Shown: piece after piece, positions 10,040 through 23,075 of the stretch
How positions within the stretch are numbered: position 1 is the first letter of the stretch
How the letters are laid out: each line of letters begins with the position of its first letter
Assembly (NCBI GenBank): GCA_964023275.1
Contig: OZ029921.1
Location: 14,549,306 to 14,613,305 of the forward strand
Reading direction: 5' to 3'
From: Norana najaformis
Taxonomy: Eukaryota; Annelida; Clitellata; Crassiclitellata; Hormogastridae
Length of the DNA: 64,000 nucleotides
Notes under the pieces: model-generated
Seen by the model: only the letters and a program-made list of their open reading frames with translations
The model's database searches: none
What the model was told of the DNA's origin: nothing
Program-made: the position numbers and the translations under genes

Positions 10040-11049
10040 CTAGAGTTTCACGAAGCAACATTTTTCTTGTCCAAATTAACTCACAGTAAAGGTAAAAGGA
10101 AAAGGTAACGCACCTGTTGACACTTCTCTACAGAAACTTTACAAAAGCGTTGTTTTGAGGTCGAAAGAACATTCGGCTGATGTGCAAACACGACCAAAGC
10201 AATTCAAACACATGACGCCTTTTGACCTCCCACTCGCAATCTTATACACTGAATCGGAAAGGATGGGTAGCTTACTGGTTACCAGGTGGCCAGTTATTCC
10301 ATGAACAGTCGGCCAACCGAGTAATGACATGGCTCAACGTTATCTCACTTTACTGCATCTGCTAGACACTTATCGACAGCGATAAGCGGCCAGCCATTGT
10401 CGGTAGAAATCAACTGTTTAGCTCAGCCACAAAGCACATTTGAGCTAAGTCATATTATTACCTCTGTTAAGATTTCTGTTTTGTTGGTTGATCGGTACCA
10501 AAGGTCTCCATTTGCCCATGTGCGTAAATCGAACATATTAATTTGCGTGTCTTAAACATAAATAATATAATAATAAGCTAAGGGTTACTATATCTATTTC
10601 ATATTTATCAGATCCTAAGCCATGCCTTTTCTCTTCCCAATCTTTCTTTTCTGCTTAGTTACAAAAATCGTAAATAATACTTTAAGCGATCAGCTTAACG
10701 ATTATTCTTGCTGTCTTTCTGACACAGAAAAGTACGGGGTTCTCGGGATTCTCGATTGTGGACCCAAAATTCTATAATTGACTGCTTTTTTCTGTATGTT
10801 TCGACAAATCTCTGATATCGTTCAGATCTGGACTAAGTGCCATCTTCTTCGGATTTTCTAGGCTGGACTATTCTGTGTATGAACAAACTTGTGATTCCGC
10901 ACAGCAAGTATATAATAATTGAATAAAACAATTATACTGAGCAACTTAGGGTTTGAACAAGAATGCGTACTTATTCAAACTTGAGATTCTGAAGAAGCAC
11001 ACTTGGGGCATTTCACGTGAAGGAAATAAACGTGAGGCTGCATACCTAC
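10040..11049. other. SLC4A11 intron, nothing recognised
   Basis: About 1 kb of AT-rich sequence with no repeat family or coding homology that I can identify. Confidence 0.5.
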
Positions 11050-11182
11050 CTCGTTGACCACTTCATGAGTTTGCTGGCATCAGTGAACGCGAAGATGAGC
11101 AGAAAGAAGGAGTTCCAGAGACCAGTGCAGGCAAACATCGCCGCGAAGTCGAGACCCCAGTCCTTGCAGATGCTGAAGATGA
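11050..11182 (-). CDS. SLC4A11: SLC4A11 exon, membrane segment GLWNSFFL
   Basis: Encodes VIFSICKDWGLDFAAMFACT then GLWNSFFLLIFAFTDASKLM, against human [20 protein letters not shown] and GLWNSFFLALYAFFNLS. Acceptor GTCGCAG|TC, donor ACGAG|GTAGGT, phases 1 to 2. Confidence 0.96.
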
Positions 11183-12041
11183 CTGCGACACAAGATACAC
11201 GCGAGCATCATACACGACGACCGATTGAATGATGCTTCCCTTGCACTTACGGCGCATTTACCAAAGACGCTGCCGCAGCAGCCGCCGCAGCAACTGCCTC
11301 CTCATCAGTCAAACTGAACTAATACGTGACTTGCAGATAAAACGGAATTAATCACTCGAAATACGATGTCATGTGACATATTCGAATGAAACGCTACAGC
11401 TACGTCTACTGCAGTGTTTGCGGCTAATCCTATTTCTCACATCCAGTCAAGAAACTTCCGATTATCGTCCAATTCCAAATCATCATCATCAGATGAGAAA
11501 CTCAAACGTTAGGAAAAATAGTTCTAGGCTGTCTATCTATCTGCAAGGAGGCGTTGAGTACATTTGGCTTGGCATGTGTTAGTTTGAAAACTTGTTGTGT
11601 TTCTTCTTGTTTTGTATTCGCTATTAGTATTAGAACTACTCTAAAATATTTTGTACGCACATTTTCTTGACTCTGGACTCTCGATTGCACAGAAGCAGAT
11701 TGCAACTGCATTTGTTTTTCGGTTTTGCGTTTGCGGTTCGATTGAGTGCCTGCCATATGAAACTGACAATTCTTTGTCCAGCCATGTATTGCAGAGCGAA
11801 AGGTTGCACAATTATTGGACAGCTGAAATCATCTTTTCAGCAGAAAGATAGTTCAACCTTAGGATTACGTCTCTAATCGAATACTATTGATTCGTAGGTG
11901 TGTACATGTACAAGTAAGTGGTTTCTTCGTTCCTTTGTAATTACTCCTTTGTAAAGAGGCAATAACACCATTGGTGATGATCTCACTCCTATACTCGTTT
12001 GACCATCCGGGTGTTGCTCATTCTGCATATACCATCATCAC

Positions 12042-12104
<63 letters not shown>

Positions 12105-12317
12105 TATCATCATCATCATCATCATCATTATCGTCATCTTCGATGTCAGTCCACTACACACTTCATCGTCTCTATTCGGCTGCTTCCTCCAGGGTAAGTG
12201 AGCGGTTTTTAAAATCTGAAATGAGACCTGTCGCAATTAACACACGGTTGCGCTGTCGGGTCAGCTTGCGTTACGCATTAAAGTGCATTTAAAGTGATAT
12301 GCCAAATATCTGTTTAC
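11183..12317. other. SLC4A11 intron
   Basis: Holds one long (ATC)n microsatellite at 12032..12134; the rest is unrecognised. The open frames over the microsatellite are only repeat translations. Confidence 0.6.
12032..12134. repeat. (ATC)n microsatellite
   Basis: About 34 ATC units with a few TTATC and CC interruptions. Confidence 0.97.
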
Positions 12318-12431
12318 CTTTAGTGTACAGAGCCAGCGGAGCTGTAGTTAATAGGATGACCATCGGCTGACCACCACAAATGGCGAAAAATATGCCTCCG
12401 ATTGTCTGAGAGTAGATAACTTTCTTTACAT
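12318..12431 (-). CDS. SLC4A11: SLC4A11 exon, membrane helices with GGQP...TTAPLA
   Basis: Encodes [20 protein letters not shown] then [18 protein letters not shown], against human [20 protein letters not shown] and [10 protein letters not shown]. This is one of the most conserved parts of the SLC4 transport core. Acceptor TTTTCAG|AT, donor AAAG|GTAAAC, phases 1 to 1. Confidence 0.97.
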
Positions 12432-13564
12432 CTGAAAAAAGAGCATTTATTTAGCTACAGAATATAGAGGCGCCCGTCTACTGCTGCAACAGTTCTAAGG
12501 TTAGCAAACTACTGACAACTTAATATTTGCTGTTTTAAATGCGTCGCCTGCATTGTATTCCACTTAACACTCATTCTCAGAAGTTCTGCGAAGGTTTTTT
12601 AAAACTAATTCAATGAAAAATCTAAATGATCAGTCTATATATTCACTACGGGTGTCTGCAGTATTGTAGTTAATAAAACACCAACATTAGATATGTTACG
12701 TCAATGAACAGTTTGGCCACACTTTCTGTGTGGTCGTTGTTGATTACGAATGCGTTCGCCTTTCACCTCTGTTTCATGGTCCCGATCGGTGCTTCTCGTG
12801 GGCTGACAATTTGTGTAAAGCCACATAACCTAGTCCGTAAGGGAAGGGAAGGGAAGGTCGGTAAGGTTGTTTTGTAAATGCTTCGGTCCATAGATTATTT
12901 AAATAACTCTCGTCATTTATTAAGAGAGGTGTATGATGAATGACTGGATGCCTTGGCTTATCTTATCTCATCTAATCTGGATCTGTTTTTGACCAGCAAG
13001 CAATCAGCGATGTTTTATTCACCTGAATGCAGTCTACGCCTACTGATCAAACATTCATGCTGCTTTTTCAGGGGCCTCTCAAAAGCGCCAGAATGAGTGC
13101 AGTCAGAAAGCGGTAAGCGCCTGTTATTCTGTTCTCAAAGCTTCAATTATTAAAGTTTTCAAATAACGGTAATCGTTTTAAGAATCCCCTGGTCACTTGC
13201 GGTCACGATCTGGCAACGCAGCCTCTCTGCGATTGCAATGAATAAGACATGAAGTAGAATGGAACAAAACAGTCTGTTCCATCGTCAGTTCGTCGTTCTA
13301 TCCATCCTTTTGTCCTTCCTTTCTCCTATTCATCCATCCTTCCAGTTGTCATTTCTTTGCTTCGCTCGTTCTATTTGTCCGTCATTCCATCTCTCCATTT
13401 TTGGTCCTCCCGTTCTCCTATTCATCCACCGTTCCATTTTTCCTTTCTTTTATCCCTCCGTTTTTCTATTCATCCATCGTTCCATCTTTCCTTTTTGTTC
13501 CGGCAATTCTTCTATTCGTCCATCGTTCTCTTGTGTGTCTGTTCGTGCGTAGTCAGCCACTGAC
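12432..13564. other. SLC4A11 intron
   Basis: Includes a run of GGGAAGGGAA near 12840 and a degenerate CCATCCTTTCTATTC-type pyrimidine repeat from 13280 to 13530, which keeps several frames open without coding meaning. Confidence 0.5.
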
Positions 13565-13687
13565 CAATATATCCTCCGGTGTTGTCGAAATTGAGGACGC
13601 CGAGAGCAATTGCCGGTAGAATGCAGGCGAAGTATAAGAACACGGTCGTCGAAATCGTCTTGTGCAGCGTTCCATGTCCGCAGAATC
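13565..13687 (-). CDS. SLC4A11: SLC4A11 exon, first membrane helix
   Basis: Reads [20 protein letters not shown] then [20 protein letters not shown], matching human [20 protein letters not shown] and GSLNDENTDG. The helix runs from TTVFLYF to ALGVL. Acceptor GTATAG|GA, donor ATTG|GTCAGT, phases 1 to 1. Confidence 0.96.
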
Positions 13688-14928
13688 CTATACGGTAACC
13701 ACAGATATGCATTCATGAAATCTTATTGCTTACTGATCATGTCTCATTTATCGTGCAAGCTCAAGTTCATGGCAACAGAGACAGTTTTTGAATCTGCGCA
13801 TCCAACCCTCTAGAATTTATCGACTTTGAATCTGAAATGTGCATTTAAATTCGCCTGACCTCCTTCTGGGAAAGTGATGATCTGGTTAAGTCACACAATA
13901 CATAAAAGTTATGCAGATGGGTCAGTGGCTCTTTTCTGTGACATGTTGACAGACAAAATTGATTAATATTGCCAGCAAATGATGGAATTCTGTTCTGAGA
14001 AAAGGCCATCATCAGGTCGTTGCCCATCCGGCGACCGCGAAACAGGCCAAGTAGGATCCGAAGACAGAGGTTTACAGTCTTTTGGTCTTAGCAGAGTTAG
14101 GTCTACATTCTATCTGGACAGGTCTACTAACTGCAGTAGTTATGTATTTAGATCTACATAGGCAAACTTAAGTTTGTCTTTCGTTGGTTGTTTACGATAA
14201 AAGATATGTCTCCTTTTCACGTCAAAGTCGAAAATGTGCTAAATGCGCCTTTTGTGAAATTTCTCCATATAAACCTGACATTTCTTCATATTAAATATAA
14301 AAACTGTGTCGCTTGTATAGTCTGAGATACATCCTCTCCATCCAAACGGGCAGCGGTGGTAAAGGATATCACCCGATCAATTCATTGAAAAATGAGCGGG
14401 GTCGAGGCCATACGGTCGCTTTATAAACCCATACACTTACATTTACATTTTAGAAACAATTCGAGATATAGTGGCGCTTCTTGGGTTTCGACCGGACGAA
14501 AGAAAGATAGCTAGTTAGGGGTAGGTTAGGGTGAAGCGCAGAAGAACCCTCGCTAGACTCTGCGGAGTTCAACAGCTAGACTTTCTACCTACGCTCTGTC
14601 TGTGTTGGCCCTCAGATTGCGACTACAAGCCTAGGTTGTTGACGCAGACTTTTTCTTGCTCAGTGAGTTGCCCTTCTGGGTTTCGTCCGGACTGACGATG
14701 GGTTTTGGGGAGCATTTGGAATTCCAATACAAGGACCATCGATTGATGATGCTCTATGTATTTTGACAACAGCGTTACTCGAGTTTTTGCTAACATGATC
14801 TGCTACAGGCGCCATCTGCAGAGATCCTGCGATTTGAACCTAAGATAGATGAATCAGTTACAGTTCTTTTCTGCAAAGAGACAATGCTGTGTTGTTGGGT
14901 AGCATAAGGGCAGGAGGTGGTCACTCAC
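13688..14928. other. SLC4A11 intron
   Basis: Mostly unrecognised. A short word GGGTTTCG followed by CCGGAC occurs at 14484 and 14680, and again at 39550. The CGATTGATG tail word of a SINE family occurs at 14739. Confidence 0.4.
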
Positions 14929-15016
14929 CGTCTTTGTAATCGGACAGGTAATGAGGCAGACGTCTCCTGAGATCCGCCCTCAACCCACGCGCCACCCAAC
15001 AGCTGTTGACCTCCTC
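14929..15016 (-). CDS. SLC4A11: SLC4A11 exon, linker into the membrane domain
   Basis: Encodes EEVNSCWVARGLRADLRRRL then PHYLSDYKD. This is the SLC4 signature that precedes the first membrane helix (human SLC4A11 [20 protein letters not shown]). Acceptor CATTTAG|GAG, donor GACG|GTGAGT, phase 0 to 1. Confidence 0.94.
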
Positions 15017-15114
15017 CTAAATGACGCAGAAACATCACAGCACGCATCCGCTTTATATACATACGTATAGGCTTTCACGCACATGCATATAAAAATACAT
15101 GCACGCATGCATCG

Positions 15115-15171
<57 letters not shown>
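15115..15171. repeat. (CA)n microsatellite
   Basis: About 28 CA units without interruption. Confidence 0.97.
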
Positions 15172-15172
<1 letters not shown>

Positions 15173-15404
15173 CCTATGCGCATCTGCTGTTGCTTTGCCA
15201 AATGAACTGGCCGTGCTGTTCTGAAGAAAGCGGCTGCTCGTCGTCTTCTGCAGCTAATAAGAAGAAATGGACGACGCCGAGGGTTTTTCGGGAAGTCGCG
15301 CGATGAAGTCGACTACATTACGCGAAGGAGCTCATTATTAGGAAGAGGCGATCATCTGTTTCCGGATTCCACTGGCTCCTCCTTAAAGTGGAGTATCTGC
15401 TGCC

Positions 15405-15812
15405 CAGGGCCGTCTTTTCCATTAGGCACAGTAGGCACTGTGCCTAGGGCCTACGAACTTTATAGGGGCCTACGAAAGTCAAACATGAGATATTGAAAAA
15501 AGATTTATTGATTGACCCGAAAATAGGAAAAGGAAATACAAATTTAATAACCTTAAAGTTTGTACTGAAACAGTTTAAGTTAAGCTGTGCTACATTATGT
15601 TAACTTTGCAGCTCTTTGCATTAGCAAAATCACATATAATGTCCTCAGATGTCAAGTCCTGCATTAAGTCGCGTTCAATTGAAAGAAGTGCAAGGGAAGA
15701 TAGACGTCAAGAAATAATGTGAATGTGTTTAGCTCTAATGCAGCAGAGGTGGCAGTTGGGGCCTACGAATGCGAGAGTGCCTAGGGCCTATGACGACCTG
15801 AAAACGGCCCTG
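15405..15812 (-). mobile_element. non-autonomous hAT transposon with 8-bp target duplication
   Basis: Ends CAGGGCCGT and ACGGCCCTG form the terminal inverted repeat. The 8 bp CTGCTGCC stands directly on both sides (15397..15404 and 15813..15820), the hAT target-duplication length. On the minus strand 15590..15710 encodes RLSSLALLSIERDLMQDLTS then EDIICDFANAKSCKVNIM and a stop, the C-terminus of a zinc-finger-MYM-like hAT transposase. The copy is thus a 408-bp internal deletion derivative that keeps the 3' end of the gene. The intact ends and duplication suggest it is fairly young. Confidence 0.93.
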
Positions 15813-16169
15813 CTGCTGCCTCAGTATCCGGTCCCACATAGTCAGTCTATATGTGTCTGGACTAACAAGCTTCAGGGAGCCACCTCGAGTTGTGGTTTTT
15901 AAGGTCAATTGCTCGGCGTCTTTGTTCGATAGATGTTCATGAGATAATGGCTCAGAATAAATGTCAGACAATAAACGATAAACAATCAAACGATCAAGAA
16001 AACGAACTTGAAAAGAAGCACAAACATAGGTACTTAGTAACGACAAGCATTTGCGTTTCTTCATAAGGCTAAAGGCAGCGGAAAGCATGTTGTTTAATGA
16101 GGTATGGGTTGCCCATCGCTCATTGACTAAGCGCCCCTTTGGACAGTCGTGGTCTTTGGTTGATGAATA

Positions 16170-16330
16170 TTCGACTGAAGTGGACATACGACACCAGTAA
16201 TCCATCAGCTGGACAGCCCCCTCCCTTACGGTTACATGGCTCGATAACGAAGTTCGAATGATGCACCGGGGTCGAACCCCGGACACAAGAGTAAAAGACA
16301 GTCTGCCACCCATTCACTCGGTGGATGTGG
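16170..16330 (-). mobile_element. probable tRNA-derived SINE head
   Basis: On the minus strand GTGTCCGGGGTTCGACCCCG gives a strong B box, with GGGTGGCAGACTGTC as a possible A box upstream. The 192-codon open frame over 15735..16313 crosses from this repeat into the hAT element and is coincidental. Confidence 0.45.
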
Positions 16331-17264
16331 AGCGTTAGTCCACAGCCCTGCTCAGGAGTTTCCTAGAGTGGCGCAATATAAATGTCCGTTACATTGCGAT
16401 ATATAAACAGTGATGAAAGACACGCTCACACACTCACATACACCCCTACAAAGACATGTATATCTATACAGCGGAGATAGATGAACGCTAGCTGTAGACC
16501 CATGTGATTCCGCAGAAGTGTCTTGCATATCAACCGGCGTTAAAAGCTGTGTGCTTTAAAACTCGCTGCAACGGAAGGCACACAAGTTAAGTTTCAGAGA
16601 TCAAAAATAATAATCAAACAGCTGTTCTCTCTACAACCCTTACAACTGGCCAAAACAAATTTCACATCCTAAAGTAACTGTAGAACATCACCTCCAGCAT
16701 CAGGTGTACATACAATTCTTTCATAAATCCTTGCAACTGTTTACATTGATTCTCTACATTCTCTCCAATTCTCCATATTCTTTGGTTTTTTCACACTCTC
16801 GTGATTTTCCATTTTCTATCCTACTCTTTATATTCTCTATAGCTTTGCATTCTCCATATGCCCTCGTATTTTCCGTGTTCTCTAGTTCTATCTTACTTAC
16901 GGACAAACACATACGCCTTACACATAACCTACTAAGGATAATTTACTCACGCATAAGGCATAAGGCATGCATGATTGGTGGCTATAATTCACTGATACTG
17001 TGTACACTATCAGTTCATGACAGCAGCGGCGGTGTTTCCGAATACGTGCAGCCATCACACGCACGCACGCGCACGCATACACACGCACACAAACATTCAT
17101 AGGACTCCATGCATAGAAACATAGGGTAGAGAGGCGAATTTGCACACGCAAACGCACAAATGCACCAAACATACAGGCACGCATCATTAGGCACTAACTA
17201 TCACCGACACGACTACAGGATACGTGGATCACAGACGCACATTTTATTTAGGCTACTACTCATG

Positions 17265-17383
<119 letters not shown>

Positions 17384-18699
17384 ACGCATTCCCTCCAAAA
17401 TGGCTCTGTACAAATCATCACTCGACGGTCGTCTTTAGACGAACAGAAAGAAATTGAACAATAGGGGTCTAATTCTCTTGAACTTACGGGGACATTACCG
17501 GCAATTACCATAAATGTATTAATTTTACAATTACGAAATTCATTCAATGCTATTGAACTGAAACGTTATATGTAGACAGCCATAAAATGTCACAAAATAA
17601 AGACACTAAATAAATAAGTGACACGCATTAAGATCGAGACGACGAACATAACTAAAACTCTAACAGAAACAGCAACTCGTACATAGGGAGACTGTAGGCT
17701 CACATTAAAAGCATGTACCAAATGTATTTGAGTTTCCTTTAAGTGACTTACGTTCGTAATTGTGAATCCGTCAGACTATTAAATCAGAAATAAAACAAGC
17801 GATATATCAGATTCTAAGCCCTTGTGTTAATATAAGGGATACGCTGTCGTATAGCGAGTTTGACTGCTATACTGAGTAACAGGTGACCCTAAATAAACGG
17901 CATTTCTGTTCCTTCTGACTGTGTCTTTGCATCTCTGCCAACTGCATATGCATGTGGCATGTACCGCTCTTGAACTGGGATCAATAAACGAGATGAATGA
18001 GTGAAGGGATGAAGAGGATGAGCGTCAGCAACAGATGCCAGGCCCAACAGACGTCAGCGCAGAATAGACATTCTCTGTTTTGATTAGAATTTAAGTAACA
18101 GCATCGACCTAATGAGAACCGTCGTCTTCCAACTTCCTTTAAGGGTCTGAGACTCACAAGGACTCACGCTACATAAATATTTCATTATGTTCCATTAGGT
18201 TGCATTTCACCCTCCTGAAATCGAAATAACATATTATGTAAATAAGTAAGTAAGTGAGACTTTTGTTTAAACGCCATGTGTTCATCGGGTGAGCGAGGAA
18301 TCGTAGGCGTAAATGTAATGGTGAAATATGTGTAGACTGCCGTTGAAAGCCTCAGGACATCCTTGCCATTTTAATGTGATCTAAACTAATGTAATCTAAT
18401 TTAATCTAAATTAGCGTTGTGATAACGATTTTTCAGACGATAATTCCGCATGTTTTAAGAGCGTTTGTGCTGGGAGTTTCCGTGACGTCATGGCGATGAG
18501 TCATCGGGTTGTTTACTTGTAGTAAGATTGATTTGGCGGCGATAAGAGTCGTTGTCATGTTCACAAAGCATCACTCGACGGTCGTTTCGTGTGAAAAGAC
18601 GGAATCCGTTGGAGAAACCAGTAGATTAACCGGGAAACCAGAAGTCAAGCTGTGATTGGCTAGTAAGTAAGTAATTAATGCATTTGTTGACATGCCTTA

Positions 18700-18965
18700 T
18701 ATCCATCGGCTGAGCGAGGAATTGGAGCGTGGACGAACACACAAATAATTAAATTCATATCAAGGCAAACAGGAAGATGGTAAGCAAGTTGAAGCAGTTG
18801 AGTCTTAAGTTTACACCTGAATAACATTTAAATAACCCGACATAAAGCGCAGAACTGAGCAGTAAATTCCATAGCTTTGGACCAGCCATCAAGATTGCCC
18901 GAGATTCCAACAACACTCTGGTGCGGAGCAAAGCAAGAGGTGGGAGATAACAGAAGATATAACAT
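18700..18965 (-). mobile_element. LINE 3' fragment (RT C-terminus)
   Basis: On the minus strand MAGPKLWNLL, SVGLFKC-like and KTQLLQLAYHLPVCL segments lie in order. This is the C-terminal end of L2/CR1-type elements (AGPKLWNSLP...FKSRLKTHLF). Broken in frame. Confidence 0.6.
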
Positions 18966-19349
18966 GCTACGCCAAATAAAACACAAGGATGAATAGACGA
19001 CCAAGGTGAAAAATTATTATACTTCCTTGAACTATTATAGTTCCCTGAACTATTATAATTCCCTGAACTAGCAAGTGATATCTAATTTATAAACACAATT
19101 AAAAAACCGAACAACACGTAACCCAATTCCGGCAGAATGTTTCAAGTAGATCTTAATAATGAACATGGACTAATTTGTATTGCAACAGTTGATACGATAT
19201 CAATTGATAACGTATCGGTTGACATAGTATCAGATGATATAGCATCAATCCATATATCATAGACCTACTGTGACTATTATGATTTATAAAGTAACTAAGT
19301 GGCCTATTAGCATCATTTTAACATTTGCATTTCTTTTTCTTAGTGCATC

Positions 19350-19520
19350 ATCATCAAGTGGTTAGCGTTCTGGAGGTAAAACCAAGGGTTCTGTGTTCAA
19401 ATCTCCACTAAGACAAAAATATATAACCAACTCAAACCTTCGAAAAGAAAATGTCGTCTGCTGCAGCACCCCACCCGATGATCAAGCAGTTTCAGGCCTC
19501 AGAAGGAGCAGCGAGAGTTT
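19350..19520 (+). mobile_element. possible tRNA-derived SINE
   Basis: CAAGTGGTTAGCGTTCTGG resembles an A box and GTTCTGTGTTCAAATCTCC a B box, about 35 bp apart. The body is short and not recognised. Confidence 0.5.
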
Positions 19521-21011
19521 AACAGACTAAGTTGTGAGTGTGTGTGTGTGTGTGACATGGACTTTGAAGGCATCAGTCAGTTGGACAAGTGCGTGCGTGT
19601 CAAGACGTATGCGATCACATCATTGCGACAGGTGCGCATGATTGCAGCGTCCAGACAAAGCTAGTGATCTTTGTCGAGGCATAGGCCCTACATGAATTCA
19701 CAGAAGTCATTTACACATGGCGTGTGCATGTGAATGTGCACACCACCGGACGATGGGTGTCGCCACTCTGCATTAGAGCGTCGTGATGTTCGTAGTTACG
19801 TGTGTTCTTAATTTAAGGTGTGTTCGGTGCTCGGCAAAGTACAGTGGGGCTTCTGCGATGCCTGCTTCTAGTGAATTATCACTAGACGATTAAAATCATG
19901 TCATTTTGCTTCTGCTGTAGCGCGCGGAAGGGAACAGCAAAGTACTGTTGTCTGAAACTCGGACAACTAGTTTCCTGATTTGAGGTTGCAACTTGCAACG
20001 TGTTTTCAGTTTTACTCACTGGAAAGCGTCAATAAATAACATCTTTATTACTAAGATGTTTAACACTTCAACCCAACATCACGTTCTGCATTAAGCGCAA
20101 CGGATAGAAAAAAAGCTGAAGGGATTTATTCTGCAGTAAACTCCATTATATGACAGATGACTAGCAATTGAAGCAATTCGATTTAGGATAATCACGGACT
20201 GCAATTTCTCTCCGAAGCACTCGATTTGCCTGCGGACTTCTCTGCATCGTTTCTGATGTTATGGTGCTATAGATTTTCTCCGACATATATTAAGCAGATG
20301 ATGATGACATGGAAAATGCATTTAGATCAAACGTCAAATAATCAACACTTTAAAACTGCTTTCTTTCATATGGACTGGAGCGATTCAGAGTAGAAAGGTC
20401 TATTTTGAGCGGGGCGTTATATAAATGCTGTTAATAAATGAAATAATTAATTAATTAATCTAATACCATTGTGATCTAATGACTTTTGCTAAGGTGGAAG
20501 CTTCGCAATGCACAAAGTATCAATCGGTCGAACAGCCAAACAAATTTAGCCGAATTTGCAGTAAGTACAAAATGACAAATAGAGCAGAAAGGGAAAAAGG
20601 GCCGGGATGTCAAAGACTCGCTCAGTCAAGTGAACAACTGGGGCAAATGTTTCCAAGTCTTAACCGTTCCACTAAAGAGCGATTTTGCATAGGGAGTTGT
20701 TACAAGACACAGCCATACTGCCATAGTAATCCAATCAGAGGGCCTGGTCGAGTTGCAGCAAACTGTACGTACTAGTTGAGATAAACTAATATAAATTGTG
20801 GATACTGTGGCAGAGATTGAAGATATCATTGCGTATCGTTTACGCGCCTTTGAGGCTCTCGTTAATTGCGCGTGTTATAAATGTCTGTTTTTAATGGCAC
20901 TCTGATATTGACGGAAGTCAATACATGTAGTATATATAGATTTATGGTACTTTTACAGGGGTTGAAGATATTGTAGGAATGAATGAAAGTACCGTGAAGG
21001 TACATGCTGAC

Positions 21012-21218
21012 CATATCGTCCATTTCGATGGTCGGTTCCTTGGCCATCTTTTGATTATCGTGACTGATGTGTTCTTCAGCCAGTTCTTTCATGTGTTCCA
21101 GAAGTAGCTTCTTGAAGTCTTGCTCGGTCCGTGCTGCCAGCAGCCGTAAACGAAGATCCATGTCGGCAAAGAGCGTTGAGAAGGTCCTGCCTGTCTCAAG
21201 GGCGTTCTTTGTTCCTTT
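21012..21218 (-). CDS. SLC4A11: SLC4A11 exon, end of cytoplasmic domain
   Basis: Encodes KGTKNALETGRTFSTLFADM then DLRLRLLAARTEQDFKKLLL, against human [20 protein letters not shown] and a matching RTEEEFKEAL helix. Acceptor TTTGTAG|AAA, donor GATATG|GTCAGC, 69 whole codons in phase 0. The tail (HISHDNQKMAKEPTIEMDDM) is a charged linker to the membrane domain. Confidence 0.95.
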
Positions 21219-22201
21219 CTACAAAGTTAATCAATCAAACAATCGGTCGAAATTGATTCAATAAACTGAATAATAATTGAACATAAACACAGTCGCTTGT
21301 TCATTAATTTTTTATTGCCACTTTGCAAACTTTATTGATTCATCCGAATATCCTTTCAGGAAACAAAACTGCCACAACAAAAACTGATCTCCGTATTTAA
21401 CCTCAAAGTCTCATTAACTGTGACAAGCGAACAATTGAAGTTCTACAAATCTAACTCTATACTGACAGGCACCGAGTCACCATATTATTAAACATGAATA
21501 AAATTCATTGAAATAAGGCGATAAGCTAAAAGACAAACTTGGTTAAATCTACGTGGAGTAAAGACTTAATCTAAGGACCTGTCTATGGCCGAGTCATTCC
21601 TTCCCAACTTAAAAGAACAGCCATAAGAGTCAAGACGAGGAAAGGCGCATAGAAAGCGGGAAACGGCGAAGACGACGTCCGCATTAGGTAGATGGTAACC
21701 GATGGTAACCGATGGTTACCGATGGTAACCGATGGTAACTGCAGTGTCTGTCCAACGTCTCTGCACTGAACCTCAGCGAAAGTCTTCAACGGACCGAAGA
21801 CGCCTAGAAGGGTGATCTTGAAGACGTAGAGAAATTAAACAACATCTTGGCCGGTTAGTAATTGTGTGAGTAATCATCTGTGGAATGCCAGACTATCATG
21901 GCTAACTCGACCCTTCATCCTTTCGGAGTCAGTAGACGAGAACAACGCATCTTAGGAGATTAAAGAGATGAGCTGCAGTTGGATTGCTGTGGTCATCATT
22001 GCGCTTCAGCCGAGAGATCGTTCAAACTGGCGAGGCCAAACTTTTTATGATGAGTTTATACAGAGACTGTTACCTTTAGCTTTTACCTTTAGATATACAC
22101 AGAGATATGAAGAAAAGTAGCTGTGAAGAGAATAAAAGAGAGAGAGATATATAGAGAGACAGAGAGAGAGAGGCAGATACAGAGACATTTAAAAAGAAAA
22201 C
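21219..22201. other. SLC4A11 intron
   Basis: Contains five or six copies of a 10-bp unit GATGGTAACC at 21693..21738 and a GA-rich run at 22135..22180. Nothing else recognised. Confidence 0.6.
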
Positions 22202-22325
22202 CTCTTTTGTGGGTGTAACGATGAGCACCACAAACCAGACTTCTTGGCTCGATCGTCCGAGGTTGGCTGGTTGCCGGAGCCGAGCGATGGCAACACTTCT
22301 GCGCTGGACGGACGGAACCGTGCAA
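22202..22325 (-). CDS. SLC4A11: SLC4A11 exon, cytoplasmic domain
   Basis: Reads CTVPSVQRRSVAIARLRQPA, NLGRSSQEVWFVVLIVTPTK, against human [20 protein letters not shown] and [20 protein letters not shown]. Acceptor GTTGTAG|T, donor AAAGAG|GTTTTC (weak at +3 to +6), phases 2 to 0. The open frame continues upstream of the acceptor, but the homology and phase fix the boundary. Confidence 0.94.
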
Positions 22326-22439
22326 CTACAACGCCAAGACAACTGCTCTGCTGAACAACAGCACTAGTCACTAATAATAGCACTGGTTGTTCGGTTGTCG
22401 CGCAATTTTCTAAGAATGGGTTGTAAAAGAATGTATATG

Positions 22440-23075
22440 TGTGTATGTGAGTATGCATGTATGATTGCATGCTGTAATTTATGTATGTATGTACGCATGT
22501 ATGCATTTACCGATTGGTATGTATATATGCATGCATGTATGCATGCGCGTAAGTGTGTATGTATGTATGCATATTTGTATGAATGTATGCATGTATGAAT
22601 GCATACATGTATGCATGAATGTATGTATGTATGTATGCATGTATAAATATAAGTGTATGTATATTTAAGTGTATGCATTCAAGCGTGCATGCATGTATGT
22701 ATGTAAGTATGTATGCGTGCTTGTTTGTGTATATGTATGTATGCATGCATGTACATATGCATGCATACATTTATATTTAAGTATGTATGTTAGTTTGTAT
22801 GTAAGTTTGTATATATGTATTTCTGCATGCATGCATGCATGTATATATGTATGTAAACATTTATGTTTGTATTTAAGAATATATGTATCTATGTATGGGT
22901 GTATGTATGGATGTATGTGTGTGTATGTTTGCGTGTATACGTGTATGCATACATGTAAGTATGTAAGTATGTGTATCTTTGCATATAATGTATGTGTGTG
23001 CATGTATTGTGCATTATGTATGTATGTATATATGCATTTATGAATGTATGCATGCAATGTATGTGTGTGTATATG
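22440..23075. repeat. composite TATG/TGCA microsatellite
   Basis: About 630 bp of interrupted ATGT and GCAT tetramers. Both strands stay open for 60 to 130 codons (Cys-Met-Tyr or His-Thr-Tyr runs), only because the repeat lacks stops. It fills most of the intron between the exons at 22202 and 23135. Confidence 0.95.

Noticed and set aside
10313-10335. Sequence resembling part of the SLC4A11 exon at 7489..7595 (AMSLLG)
   Set aside because: About 17 of 20 bases match but nothing on either side does; probably chance, not an exon duplicate.
15735-16313. 192-codon open frame on the minus strand
   Set aside because: It runs from a SINE head into the hAT element and has no homology; repeat coincidence.
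20479-20775. 98-codon plus-strand open frame
   Set aside because: No homology, no splice sites, biased composition absent; chance.
22364-23057. Six or more His-Thr-Tyr or Met-Tyr-Val open frames
   Set aside because: Products of the TATG microsatellite, which lacks stops in several frames.
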